Origin: Sneathiella aquimaris
GTDB lineage: Bacteria; Pseudomonadota; Alphaproteobacteria; Sneathiellales; Sneathiellaceae
NCBI RefSeq assembly: GCF_026409565.1
Contig: NZ_CP112881.1
Span: 3,479,501 to 3,543,500 of the forward strand
Direction of reading: 5' to 3'
DNA: 64,000 bases
The position numbers and the translations under genes are program-made. Under the pieces are notes generated by a model. The model was not told the origin of the DNA, searched no databases, and worked only from the letters and a program-made list of their open reading frames with translations. This document shows positions 55,723 to 64,000 of this stretch, piece after piece (position 1 is the first letter of the stretch; every line of letters starts with the position of its first letter).

Positions 55723-57891
55723 CTATTGGGCCTTCGCTATCAACCGGCATGCATGCAGGATCGGCTCTGTATAGCCACTTGGCTGAACCCGCCCTTTAAA
55801 GACCAGATCACACGCCGCTTTAAAGGCGATGGAACCATCAAAGTCTTCTGCCATTGGCTGGTATAATGGATCGCCCGCGTTCTGATCATCCACAACTGCG
55901 GCCATTCGTTTCATAATCTGCATAACCTGATCTTCTGTACAAATGCCATGATGCAGCCAATTGGCGATATGCTGGCTGGAAATGCGCAGCGTGGCCCGAT
56001 CTTCCATCAGTCCCACATTATTGATATCCGGAACCTTGGAACATCCAACGCCCTGGTCAACCCAGCGCACAACATAACCCAAAATACCCTGAGCGTTATT
56101 TTCGATCTCTGCCGTGATTTCTGCATCTGACAAATTCTGACCGGCCATCAGAGGCGGGGTTAGAATATCATCAAGGCTTGCGCGCGGACGATTTGCCAAT
56201 TCCGCCTGACGGGCGGCAACTGAAATCGTGTGATAATGCATCGCATGCAAGGTCGCCGCTGTCGGCGAAGGAACCCAGGCACAATTTGCACCGGCCATTG
56301 GATGCCCGGTTTTAGCAGTCATCATTTCTGCCATCTCATCGGGCTTGGCCCACATTCCCTTACCAATCTGGGCATGTCCGGGCAGACCCGCAGCCAAACC
56401 GATATCCACATTCCAGTCTTCATAGGCAGCAATCCATGCCTCCCCCTTGGCATCATCCTTTCTCATGAAGGGGCCCGCTTCCATACTGGTATGGATTTCA
56501 TCACCCGTTCTGTCCAAAAATCCCGTATTAATGAAGAAAAGCCGTTCAGATACAGCGCGAATGCACTCTTTCAAATTAACGGTTGTCCGCCGCTCTTCGT
56601 CCATGACGCCTACCTTCAAGGTATTGCGTGCGAGACCAAAACCATCTTCAACTGCCGCAAAAAGATCGTTCGTAAAAGCAACCTCTTCCGGGCCATGCAT
56701 TTTGGGTTTCACAATATAAACACTGCCAGCCCGACTGTTTCTAAGACCTGACGTTTTATTGAGGTCATGTAGCGCGCAAGCTGTTGTCATAACCGCATCC
56801 AGAATTCCTTCCGGCACTTCTCGTCCGTCTTTGTCCAGAACGGCCCCATTTGTCATCAAATGCCCGACATTCCGAACCAGAAGCAGACTGCGGCCATGCA
56901 GAACAATTTCTGAACCGTCTTTGCCCGTATAGACACGATCTTCGTTTAATTTTCGACTGACCGACGTCCCGCCTTTCTCGAATTTGTCGGCAAGATCACC
57001 TTTCATCAGGCCCAACCAGTTTCGATAAACCAGAGCCTTATCCTCTGCATCAACCGCAGCAACAGAATCTTCACAATCCTGAATGGTCGACAGTGCCGAT
57101 TCTACCAACACATCTTTCACATTGGCCGGGTGGTCCTTACCAACAGGATGGGCCGCATCAATTTGAATATCCAGGTGCAAACCATTATTTTTCAATAGAA
57201 CTGAGGTTAAATGTCCGTTTTTTATATAACCAACAAACTTGTCTGGATCGGCAAGGCCAGTTTTCGAGCCGTTCAGCAACGTGACCTGCAACTCACCCTC
57301 GCTGTCGAGGGCATATTCTTTCGCATCTTTATGCTGACCGGTCGCCAATGGGGCCGCATCGTCCAGAAATGCTGATGCATATTCAATAACCTTTGCTCCG
57401 CGCACAGGGTTATAACCCCCGCCTTTTGTCGCGCCGGCATCCTCCGAGATTACATCGGTGCCATACAGCGCATCATACAGACTGCCCCAGCGGGCGTTTG
57501 CTGCGTTGAGGGCATAGCGCGCGTTCATAACAGGGACCACCAGCTGGGGGCCCGCAACGGACGCAATTTCGGGATCGACATGATCGGTTGTTACCCTGAA
57601 ATCATCGCCCTCAGGTACAAGGTAGCCAATTTCCATCAGAAACGCTTTATAGGCTGCCGGGTCCGGGGTCTCGCCTTTTTGAGCGAGATGCCAGTTATCA
57701 ATCTTCTCCTGCAGGAGTTCGCGTTTTTCCAGCAGCGCCCGATTGCGCGGTGCAAAATCGTTGAGAACTGTTTCCAGAACCTGCCAGACCTTATCCGCCT
57801 CAAGATCCAGACCAACGGTGATTTCATCTTTCACCAACGAGACTAATTCTTCTGCAACCTGCAACGTTCCGATCTGCATGCGGTCTGCCAT
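55723..57891 (-). CDS. glcB: Malate synthase G
   Basis: 722 residues from the ATG at 57889-57891 ([16 protein letters not shown]), almost the length of E. coli GlcB (723). An upstream in-frame start adds eleven residues but lacks a ribosome site, whereas AAAGG precedes this one. It condenses glyoxylate and acetyl-CoA to malate. Recognisable parts are [59 protein letters not shown] and [11 protein letters not shown]. It is divergent from an IclR gene. No aceA was seen in the window. Confidence 0.96.
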   Translation of the reverse strand: MADRMQIGTLQVAEELVSLVKDEITVGLDLEADKVWQVLETVLNDFAPRNRALLEKRELLQEKIDNWHLAQKGETPDPAAYKAFLMEIGYLVPEGDDFRVTTDHVDPEIASVAGPQLVVPVMNARYALNAANARWGSLYDALYGTDVISEDAGATKGGGYNPVRGAKVIEYASAFLDDAAPLATGQHKDAKEYALDSEGELQVTLLNGSKTGLADPDKFVGYIKNGHLTSVLLKNNGLHLDIQIDAAHPVGKDHPANVKDVLVESALSTIQDCEDSVAAVDAEDKALVYRNWLGLMKGDLADKFEKGGTSVSRKLNEDRVYTGKDGSEIVLHGRSLLLVRNVGHLMTNGAVLDKDGREVPEGILDAVMTTACALHDLNKTSGLRNSRAGSVYIVKPKMHGPEEVAFTNDLFAAVEDGFGLARNTLKVGVMDEERRTTVNLKECIRAVSERLFFINTGFLDRTGDEIHTSMEAGPFMRKDDAKGEAWIAAYEDWNVDIGLAAGLPGHAQIGKGMWAKPDEMAEMMTAKTGHPMAGANCAWVPSPTAATLHAMHYHTISVAARQAELANRPRASLDDILTPPLMAGQNLSDAEITAEIENNAQGILGYVVRWVDQGVGCSKVPDINNVGLMEDRATLRISSQHIANWLHHGICTEDQVMQIMKRMAAVVDDQNAGDPLYQPMAEDFDGSIAFKAACDLVFKGRVQPSGYTEPILHACRLIAKAQ

Positions 57892-57988
57892 TGCGAACCC
57901 TTTCTTTGACATAGTGGGCATCACTCAAACAGTGAGCCAGTAAATTTTACCCATATTGACAGTTTCTTTCTTTCAGTGGAATATAATT

Positions 57989-58002
57989 TGGAAATGTTTT
58001 CA
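57989..58002. promoter_or_regulatory. Possible IclR-type operator between glcB and the IclR gene
   Basis: TGGAAA-TG-TTTTCA is a near-palindrome (one mismatch) resembling TGGAAA/TTTCCA IclR sites, in the 131-base divergent region. Confidence 0.35.
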
Positions 58003-58022
58003 CAATACGGAAAAATCCACCT

Positions 58023-58838
58023 ATGGCACCCGAAACCAGCCCGACAAAATCCCGTACCGGCCAAGTCCAGTCTCTGACCAGAGCCCTAAGCGTGCTGAAT
58101 GTCATTGCGGAAAATCCACCCGGCATGACACTTACGGGTATCTCCCGTGCTTTGGGTCTTGCCCCCTCAACCAGCCATCGATTACTAACCACCCTTCAAG
58201 AAGAACGTTACGTTCAATATGATCGCGATAGCAGTCATTGGCAAATTGGCATTCAAGCCTTTGTTACCGGAAACGGTTTTCTTTCCTCTCGCGACCTTGT
58301 CAGTGTCGCTCGCCCGTTCATGAGAAGAATGATGGAGGAAAGCGGGGAAACTGTTAATCTTGCAATTAGCGAGGGCGACGATGTCATTTATATGGCTCAG
58401 GTGGAAAGCCGCGAAATGATGCGGGTATATTCAAAACCGGGCAATCGGGTGCCTCTTCATTGCTCCGGGGTCGGCAAAGCCATCATGATGCTTATGAATG
58501 ACACCGATATCGACAGAATAATATCTCTTCGAGGACTTCCCAAACTAACAGAGAAAACATTCACTGACAGCGACCAGTTAAAAAGGGAGCTCCTTCAAAG
58601 CAGGCGCCAGCGTTTTGCTATCGATGACGAAGAGCATGCGGTGGGCCTGCGCTGTGTGGCCAGTGTAATTTACGACGAATATGCTGAACCATTAGCAGCG
58701 GTTTCCATTTCCGGTCCGGCCGCCCGTATTTCCACAGAGCGTCTCCCGGTTCTCGGCCAAACAGCCTTTCAATTTGCGCAAGAAATCACCGCGGCTTTGG
58801 GCGGCAGGACACCGGCGGACGCGGCAGACGTTAAATAA
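58023..58838 (+). CDS. IclR-family transcriptional regulator
   Basis: 271 residues. The N-terminal winged helix is SLTRALSVLNVIAENPPGMTLTGISRALGLAPSTSHRLLTTLQEERYVQYD (about 14-68), followed by the GAF-like effector domain with HCSGVGKAIMM and RCVASVIYDEYAEPLAAVSISGP. Placement next to glcB suggests control of the glyoxylate pathway, although guanine deaminase or the kinase on the other side are also nearby. Its last 70 bases overlap the convergent kinase gene. Confidence 0.88.
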   Translation: MAPETSPTKSRTGQVQSLTRALSVLNVIAENPPGMTLTGISRALGLAPSTSHRLLTTLQEERYVQYDRDSSHWQIGIQAFVTGNGFLSSRDLVSVARPFMRRMMEESGETVNLAISEGDDVIYMAQVESREMMRVYSKPGNRVPLHCSGVGKAIMMLMNDTDIDRIISLRGLPKLTEKTFTDSDQLKRELLQSRRQRFAIDDEEHAVGLRCVASVIYDEYAEPLAAVSISGPAARISTERLPVLGQTAFQFAQEITAALGGRTPADAADVK

Positions 58839-60016
58839 TGCCATTCCACCCGTGATTGCGGCACGACGAGGCGAGCTGTCGTTCCGGCATCCGCCTCGCT
58901 GATCAACTGAAACGAGACCTGGTGCAACTCTGCCAACGCTTTCACAATTGGCAATCCTAATCCGGTACCCTGGGTTTTGTTATTGATGTCCGTTCCAGCC
59001 TGTGCAAATGGCTCCAGCATCTTGGAAGTCATGGCTTTGGGGATCCCCACGCCGGTATCAATCACGTCGATTTGCAAATCGCCGCTTTGCAGCTCCTGAC
59101 ACTCAACAAGAACCGTCCCGCCCGGCGGCGTATATTTTATCGCGTTTGAAATCAGGTTCAACAGCATCTGTTTAAAGGCTCTTTCATCTGCCCGTAAAAT
59201 CGGCGTCCCTATCTTACACTGGCAACCCAGATGAACGCCTTTTTCCACTGCCAGAACATGGCACATCTTGACCACGTTCGCGGTTAGACGGTTCAGATCA
59301 ACTGAATTTTCCTGAAGCTCATAACGCCCCGCTTCGATCTTGGACATATCCAGAATATCGTTAATCATGGAAAGAAGATGACGTCCACTGTCCAGAATAT
59401 CCTGTGCATAGTCCTTATATCGCGGCTCTTCTAATTTACCGTAGGCTTCAGAGGCGATCAGTTCAGAAAAACCAATAACCGCATTCAGCGGCGTTCGCAG
59501 CTCGTGACTCATATTTGCCAAGAACTGGGTTTTCATCTGATTGGCCTGTTGTGCCTGTTGACTGATTTTGACAAGATCCGCATTTCTGACACGCGTTCTT
59601 TCCACCCCGGCTCGCAACAAAGACAGACCGGTTCCCATCCCTAGATACAAGCCATCCCTGATAATAACGAAACCTGATAAAAGGGCTTGCGGATACCCGT
59701 TCGCAATACACCTTTCCACATCATCCAGCGGGGCCTGCACATCGACAATCAATGGATTGGTATCCATGAGTTCACTTACCGGCCGTTTCCCATAAACAGC
59801 GTGACCATATTGGGTGGCCATTTTTATGATCAGCTCGTCTCTGGAAATGACCCCCACTGGAACCCCAGAACGTAACACCGCCACACCGCGAACGGTTTCG
59901 CGTTGACGGAAAAACTCAGCCACATCCCGACATAGCATCGTTTCCTGTACTGGCGAAACATCCTGCAGGATTTCCAGCATTGCGGGCCGGTGCCAGTGTT
60001 TTTCTTGCCTACTCAT
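58769..60016 (-). CDS. CBS-domain sensor histidine kinase
   Basis: 415 residues from the ATG at 60014-60016, supported by AGGGG; a GTG start upstream at 60139 would add a hydrophobic stretch and cannot be excluded. A tandem CBS-like region (about 20-130) precedes a coiled linker and HisKA with NMSHELRTPLNAVIGFSELI (His about 171), the N box NLISNAIKYTPPGG, DTGVGIP and GTGLGLPIVKAL. CBS pairs usually bind adenine nucleotides or c-di-AMP. No cognate regulator gene is adjacent. Its 3' end overlaps the IclR gene by 70 bases. Confidence 0.87.
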   Translation of the reverse strand: MSRQEKHWHRPAMLEILQDVSPVQETMLCRDVAEFFRQRETVRGVAVLRSGVPVGVISRDELIIKMATQYGHAVYGKRPVSELMDTNPLIVDVQAPLDDVERCIANGYPQALLSGFVIIRDGLYLGMGTGLSLLRAGVERTRVRNADLVKISQQAQQANQMKTQFLANMSHELRTPLNAVIGFSELIASEAYGKLEEPRYKDYAQDILDSGRHLLSMINDILDMSKIEAGRYELQENSVDLNRLTANVVKMCHVLAVEKGVHLGCQCKIGTPILRADERAFKQMLLNLISNAIKYTPPGGTVLVECQELQSGDLQIDVIDTGVGIPKAMTSKMLEPFAQAGTDINNKTQGTGLGLPIVKALAELHQVSFQLISEADAGTTARLVVPQSRVEWHYLTSAASAGVLPPKAAVISCAN

Positions 60017-60172
60017 TGCAATCCCCTGCGCAATCACACTACTCAAGAGGGTGTACGGTAGGGCCGCAAAGGTTAACAAAGTCCAACAGAAAAATGACAG
60101 TTTGATGAAATTAGGCCAGTCCGATGCGACGCCGATCACACAACTGGCTCAAGGCTCCTGAACGGCGGCTCT

Positions 60173-61510
60173 TTAAAGATGCGTAAACGACATTCTTTTC
60201 GTTTCCATGCTTCGTTCCGCAGCCAGCGCACCCCCTACATATGTTGCCCGAACCGCGTCCGCTGGTGCCAATGTCATCAGGACAAACAGGATTTCATGCA
60301 AGTCAGCCGCATATTTCAAACGGTGCGCCAATAAATCCGTCGCTTTCAAATCGATAACCACCATGTCCGCCTCCATCCCCGAGGCAATCGATCCGATTTT
60401 ATCATCAAGATAAAGGGCCGTCGCTGCCCCCCGTGTCGCCAGATAGAAAGCCTGCCAGGCAGTAAGCGCAGAGCCGCGCAACTGGGCAACCTTATAGGCC
60501 TCCCCCATCGTGGAAAGCATCGAAAAACTGGTTCCAGCCCCCAGATCTGTTGCCAGCCCCACCCGTACTGGTCGTTTCTCATCACTGGCTTTTTTAAGAT
60601 CGAATAAGCCGCTCCCCAGAAACAGGTTTGACGTTGGACAATGAGAAATCGCTGCACCCGCTTCATGCAACCGCTGAAAATCGCTTTCACCCAGATGAAC
60701 CCCATGACCAAAAATGGCGCGCGGGCCAACATGCCCGAACTGATCGTAAACATCCAAATAGTCTTTATGCCCCGGAAACAGATCACGCACCCATTCTATC
60801 TCGCCTTTATTTTCAGAAATATGGGATTGCAGATATGTGCCCGGATGTTCCTGCCAAACAGCCCCAGTCATTTCCATCTGTTCAGCGGTACTGGTCGGCG
60901 CGAATCGAGGGGTTACGCTATATAAAGAACGGCTGTTACCATGCCATTTTTTAATCAGCGCCTTTGTTTGATCATATCCGGTCTGTGCCGTATCCAGCAA
61001 TTCTGGTGGAGCATTTCGGTCCATGAGAACCTTGCCTGCAATATTCCGCATTCCTGCCTTGTTGGATTGCTCAAAAAACGCATCCACAGACGCGGGTTCA
61101 ACCGTACAAAAAACTGACGCTGTAGTTGTTCCGCTTGCGAGGGCCTCTTTTAGGAAAAGATTTGCTGTCAGCTCAGCATGCGCCTTATCCCCAAATTTCT
61201 GTTCTGCGACAAAGGTGTATTTGTTAAGCCAGTCAATCAACTGCTCCCCAAACGCGCCGATAATTTCCGTTTGCGGATAATGGACGTGACAATCAATAAA
61301 GCCAGGTAAAATAAGCGAGTCCCGGTAATGGACAACTTCCACGTCTGCGGGTAACGTTTTTAACAGCACTTCTGCCGGGCCGACCTGCTGTATTTTGCCG
61401 TTCTCCATGACCACTAAACCGTCGGATTCATAGAACAGGAAATCCTCCGTCGTAGTAAAAAACGGATTATCCCGAAAGGAAACAACAGTTCCGCGAATGG
61501 CACATATCAT
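60173..61510 (-). CDS. guaD: Guanine deaminase
   Basis: 445 residues from the ATG at 61508-61510. It converts guanine to xanthine and ammonia with one zinc ion. Amidohydrolase features are PGFIDCHVHYPQTEIIGA (H75, H77), LQSHISENKGEIEWV, GHGVHLGE and SHCPTSNLFLGSGLFDL, the last being guanine-deaminase specific. Other purine catabolic genes are not in the window. Divergent from the acyl-CoA dehydrogenase gene. Confidence 0.93.
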   Translation of the reverse strand: MICAIRGTVVSFRDNPFFTTTEDFLFYESDGLVVMENGKIQQVGPAEVLLKTLPADVEVVHYRDSLILPGFIDCHVHYPQTEIIGAFGEQLIDWLNKYTFVAEQKFGDKAHAELTANLFLKEALASGTTTASVFCTVEPASVDAFFEQSNKAGMRNIAGKVLMDRNAPPELLDTAQTGYDQTKALIKKWHGNSRSLYSVTPRFAPTSTAEQMEMTGAVWQEHPGTYLQSHISENKGEIEWVRDLFPGHKDYLDVYDQFGHVGPRAIFGHGVHLGESDFQRLHEAGAAISHCPTSNLFLGSGLFDLKKASDEKRPVRVGLATDLGAGTSFSMLSTMGEAYKVAQLRGSALTAWQAFYLATRGAATALYLDDKIGSIASGMEADMVVIDLKATDLLAHRLKYAADLHEILFVLMTLAPADAVRATYVGGALAAERSMETKRMSFTHL

Positions 61511-61711
61511 GGCTTGCCCCAAGGCTGATAAAAATACAAAGGCCCTTCAGTGGACCGAACAGACAATACTATCTGATTTTAGGCCTTAAACGCAGGGCTT
61601 TTTTATAAATCCATGCGTTCCTGCCATGGGATTTGGTGATTTTTTCTCCATGCGGAAAGTTTGATGACATTTCTTCAAGAAGCTTTTAGGCTAAACCGAA
61701 AAAGGTGATTG

Positions 61712-62830
61712 ATGAACTATTCCACACCAAGGCTCGCAGAACGCGTTGCCCACTATACGCAAGAGATCATTCTTCCAAATATCCTGAACTGGGAAAAAAA
61801 CCGAACAGCCGACCGGTCTTTCCTGACGGCCGCAGCTGACTTTGGACTTCTAGGCTTGGAAACCCCACTCGACAAAGGAGGGTTAGGGGGAAGTTTCCTG
61901 GACAAGGTTGCTATGGCACGGGAGATGTCTCAAGCCTCAATGGCTGTGACCTTTGCCCTCATCAACAGTCAGAATATTGCAGCCCGGCTCAGTGGAAGCC
62001 CCGTATCCCGTCATGCCGAAGAGATTGCACCGCTTTTAAGGTCTGGCAAGCTGGTCGGGTGTACCGCCCTTACGGAACCCTCGGCCGGAAGTGACTTCGC
62101 AGCCATTCAGACTTCCGCCACGAAAACAGCGGGAGGCTGGATATTGAACGGCGAGAAGGCCTGGATTACCAATGCCGCCCATGCGGATATTATCATGCTC
62201 TATGCCCAGACAGATCCGGAAAAAGGCTGGCGCGGCATTGCCTCTTTCCTGATAGATGCCAGAAACCCGGGCTTTAAGCGGGGAGACTGTCATGACATTT
62301 TGGGCGGCCATTCAATCGGTGCTGGCGGTTTTTCCCTTACGGATTATTTTGCGCCGGATGAAGACAGGCTCGCCGCGCCAGGAGACGCTTTTAAATATGC
62401 CATGACAAGCATTAATGGTGCCCGCACATACGTTGCGGCCATGTGTGCCGGGATGCTTCGAAATGCATTGGATCAGGCCATCACTTACGGAAAAGAAAGA
62501 ACCAGTTTCGGGCAACCCTTATTGCAGCATCAGGGATTAAAATGGACTTTGGCAGATCTTGCGACGGAACGGGAATGCCTTGATCTTTTAACCGCAAAAG
62601 CCGCGCACCACATCCACACCGGTGCCGATGCGGTTTTAAGTGCAGCCTATGCCAAAAAATATGCAGGAGAAATTACAGTGCCCGGCGTTACAGCCTGCAT
62701 TCAGGCAATGGGGGCCAATGGATTAAAGGCAGATACGTTACTTGGACATCATCTAGCCTGCGCAAAAATTGCCGCCTACACAGATGGCTCGACCGAAATG
62801 ATGAAAGAAAGAATTGCCGCTTTCTTTTGA
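61712..62830 (+). CDS. Acyl-CoA dehydrogenase family protein
   Basis: 372 residues from the ATG at 61712. FAD-binding and substrate parts are seen: VGCTALTEPSAGSDFAAIQTSA (the ACAD signature), GEKAWITNAAHADI, then GQPLLQHQGLKWTLADLATE and the C-terminal CIQAMGANGLKADTLLGHHLACAKIAAYTDGSTEMMKERI. At the place where many members have the catalytic Glu of a YEGT motif, this protein has Asp (TDGS). Substrate unknown. Ends near the EamA gene with a shared hairpin. Confidence 0.85.
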   Translation: MNYSTPRLAERVAHYTQEIILPNILNWEKNRTADRSFLTAAADFGLLGLETPLDKGGLGGSFLDKVAMAREMSQASMAVTFALINSQNIAARLSGSPVSRHAEEIAPLLRSGKLVGCTALTEPSAGSDFAAIQTSATKTAGGWILNGEKAWITNAAHADIIMLYAQTDPEKGWRGIASFLIDARNPGFKRGDCHDILGGHSIGAGGFSLTDYFAPDEDRLAAPGDAFKYAMTSINGARTYVAAMCAGMLRNALDQAITYGKERTSFGQPLLQHQGLKWTLADLATERECLDLLTAKAAHHIHTGADAVLSAAYAKKYAGEITVPGVTACIQAMGANGLKADTLLGHHLACAKIAAYTDGSTEMMKERIAAFF

Positions 62831-62842
62831 TCGCGGCAATTC
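62811..62842 (-). terminator. Hairpin between convergent acyl-CoA dehydrogenase and EamA genes
   Basis: GAATTGCCGC (62811-62820) and GCGGCAATTC (62833-62842), a perfect 10-bp stem around the acyl-CoA dehydrogenase stop codon. On the minus strand it is followed by a T/C-rich stretch, so it fits a terminator of the EamA gene. Confidence 0.5.
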
Positions 62843-62850
62843 TGGAAGGT

Positions 62851-63774
62851 TTACTCTTTCATTTGAGCAACAACTGTTGTTGCAATACCAAGTGCAATCA
62901 CGGCCGCCCCAACCCAGGTTAGAAACGCATAGCTCTCGCCCAACAAGAGGGTCGCGGCAATCAATCCAACCGCAGCAGCAACATACCCTAACTGGCTCAG
63001 AAGAACCGGCCCCCCTTTTTGCTGCAATCTGAAAAACACGGGAAATGTCAAACCACCGACAACAAGCTGGGCGAAAGCCGCCCAAGGCGACAGCGCCAGT
63101 TCGTCAACGGAAACAGTCCCATCAACCGCAACCATTAACACAAGAAACACGACCACTGAAAAGAGGTGGCTCCAAAACGCCAATGTGTCAGGCAGTGCCC
63201 CGTCTGGCCAGTCCATAGTTCTATAAATATTGCCGCACGCCAAAGTCATCGGAATGGCCAGCGCTGCCAGAAGCCACATTACAGGTGGCGCTTCGGGTGC
63301 AGATCCTCGTGTAACGCTTACGATTGAGGCCCCGACAAGGCCTACGGCAATACCCATCAATCCGATTTTTCCCGGTGTTCTTAACCGAAAGACCGTTGCC
63401 AGCGAAAGTGTAAAAACGGGAGACAGGGCAAACATCAAACCCGTATAGCCTGATCCAGCATGCGGGATCACACTAAACAGCAGAAGATTGGGGATAATGA
63501 AAGAAATCACCGCTGAAATCACCACATAACGGATCATCCGACCCCGCGGCCAGGCAAGACGTTTCTTAAGACCCAGTACAGGAAACAGGATAAGGCAAAC
63601 GCCAAGAGATACCAGCATTGCCCAGAGCATGGGGGATACCCCTGCCTCCCCTCCGATTTTACCCAATGGAAAGTTTAGACCAACCAATATCCCGGTAACC
63701 AAAAGCAGGATCGCCGGGTTTTCTGAAATTAACTTTGAGCCTGAATGGGCGGCGTCTGGCGAGTTAGCTGTCAT
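62851..63774 (-). CDS. EamA/DMT family transporter
   Basis: 307 residues from the ATG at 63772-63774 (MTANSPDAAHSG). About ten membrane helices in two EamA repeats, for example PAILLLVTGILVGLNFPLGKIGGEAGVSP and SQLGYVAAAVGLIAATLLLGESYAF in the second half. Substrate is not inferable; the first DMT protein at 14 kb is unrelated in detail. The start overlaps the nitroreductase end by eleven bases, so the genes are probably co-transcribed. Confidence 0.83.
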   Translation of the reverse strand: MTANSPDAAHSGSKLISENPAILLLVTGILVGLNFPLGKIGGEAGVSPMLWAMLVSLGVCLILFPVLGLKKRLAWPRGRMIRYVVISAVISFIIPNLLLFSVIPHAGSGYTGLMFALSPVFTLSLATVFRLRTPGKIGLMGIAVGLVGASIVSVTRGSAPEAPPVMWLLAALAIPMTLACGNIYRTMDWPDGALPDTLAFWSHLFSVVVFLVLMVAVDGTVSVDELALSPWAAFAQLVVGGLTFPVFFRLQQKGGPVLLSQLGYVAAAVGLIAATLLLGESYAFLTWVGAAVIALGIATTVVAQMKE

Positions 63775-64000
63775 CGGAATATAGTCCTTCAAAAGCAAGT
63801 TCCTGTACAGGCATTCTTGAACTGGGCATCTCGCGTTCCTGCAAAAATTCTGGCAATAGGGAAACCGACGCTCGTTTTCCAATTGCAACAACGGCCTCCA
63901 GCTGCAACCTGTCTGGTAAATTCAGTGTCCGAACCGCTGTTTCTAAATTCTGAATGGCCATCGCATGGGCAGAATATCCTGAAACGGTTGCCTGTAATGC
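63764..64000 (-). CDS. Nitroreductase-family protein (C-terminal part)
   Basis: 79 residues are visible; the N-terminal part lies beyond the window edge. The sequence includes ALQATVSGYSAHAMAIQNLE, then LPDRLQLEAVVAIGKRA and LPEFLQEREMPSSRMPVQELAFEG, the last being the end typical of nitroreductase-like FMN proteins in alphaproteobacteria (usually REKPSDRRPLSEIAFEG). Family members reduce nitroaromatics or quinones with NAD(P)H; here the FMN site is off the window. Stop codon at 63764-63766. Confidence 0.7.
   Translation of the reverse strand, partial: ALQATVSGYSAHAMAIQNLETAVRTLNLPDRLQLEAVVAIGKRASVSLLPEFLQEREMPSSRMPVQELAFEGLYSDDS

Noticed and set aside
1-64000. CRISPR arrays, insertion sequences, phage genes, tRNA or rRNA genes
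   Set aside because: No repeat-spacer pattern, transposase, integrase or structural RNA other than the SRP RNA and the putative small RNA was recognised on either strand.

Overview
The window is chromosomal DNA of an alphaproteobacterium, near 50% GC by eye. Several conserved neighbourhoods support this: rpmH-rnpA-yidD-yidC-engB-argB, pyrimidine nucleotidase-dapD, def-fmt-truA, dnaX-ybaB-recR beside the SRP RNA, and cycM-hisN. Content such as DUF2336, TAXI-type binding proteins, YejABEF and an AST cluster fits a marine or soil heterotroph of the Rhodospirillales/Sneathiellales kind. The genus cannot be fixed from sequence alone. No insertion sequence, phage, CRISPR array, rRNA or tRNA was seen.

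Layout. 1-4.7 kb (minus): the end of a Tam-like methyltransferase, a small lipoprotein, then a sensor kinase, a disulfide oxidoreductase-like flavoprotein and a TVP38 membrane protein that look like one operon. 5.0-9.2 kb (plus): the rpmH-to-argB housekeeping run with a clear sigma-70 promoter. 9.3-12.3 kb (minus): a DUF2336 repeat protein overlapping a PAS-GAF-GGDEF diguanylate cyclase. 12.4-16.8 kb: HAD nucleotidase, dapD and dapE (lysine/peptidoglycan), with a DMT exporter between them. 16.8-23.8 kb: an Lrp/AsnC regulator divergent from a complete arginine succinyltransferase (AST) operon. 23.8-30.2 kb: truA-fmt-def, rmuC, recR-ybaB-dnaX and the SRP RNA. 30.3-35.5 kb: nudC, a putative small RNA, yhhQ, pheA, kdsB, cycM and hisN. 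35.6-44 kb: a YejABEF peptide ABC transporter with two tandem binding proteins, then ghrA. 44-64 kb: accessory genes (chrA with a MarR regulator, a LysE exporter, an M17 aminopeptidase, an orphan TAXI protein, a receiver/PilZ pair, several uncharacterised proteins, glcB with an IclR regulator, a CBS-histidine kinase, guanine deaminase, an acyl-CoA dehydrogenase, an EamA transporter and the end of a nitroreductase).

The most notable points are these. (1) The AST operon carries an M20 metallohydrolase where astE would be expected. Its metal-ligand spacing matches glutamate carboxypeptidase (CPG2), so it is a good candidate for a non-orthologous succinylglutamate desuccinylase. (2) A roughly 80-nt plus-strand RNA at 31560-31642 has stem-loops, an unpaired TTTCCTCCC motif and an intrinsic terminator, preceded by a perfect 12-bp inverted repeat. 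(3) A run of minus-strand genes at 49-53 kb includes a receiver protein with an altered switch lysine, a PilZ protein, a protein ending in a FliM/CheZ-like CheY-binding peptide, and a secreted HExxH protein. (4) Several intergenic palindromes sit in front of regulators and transporters.
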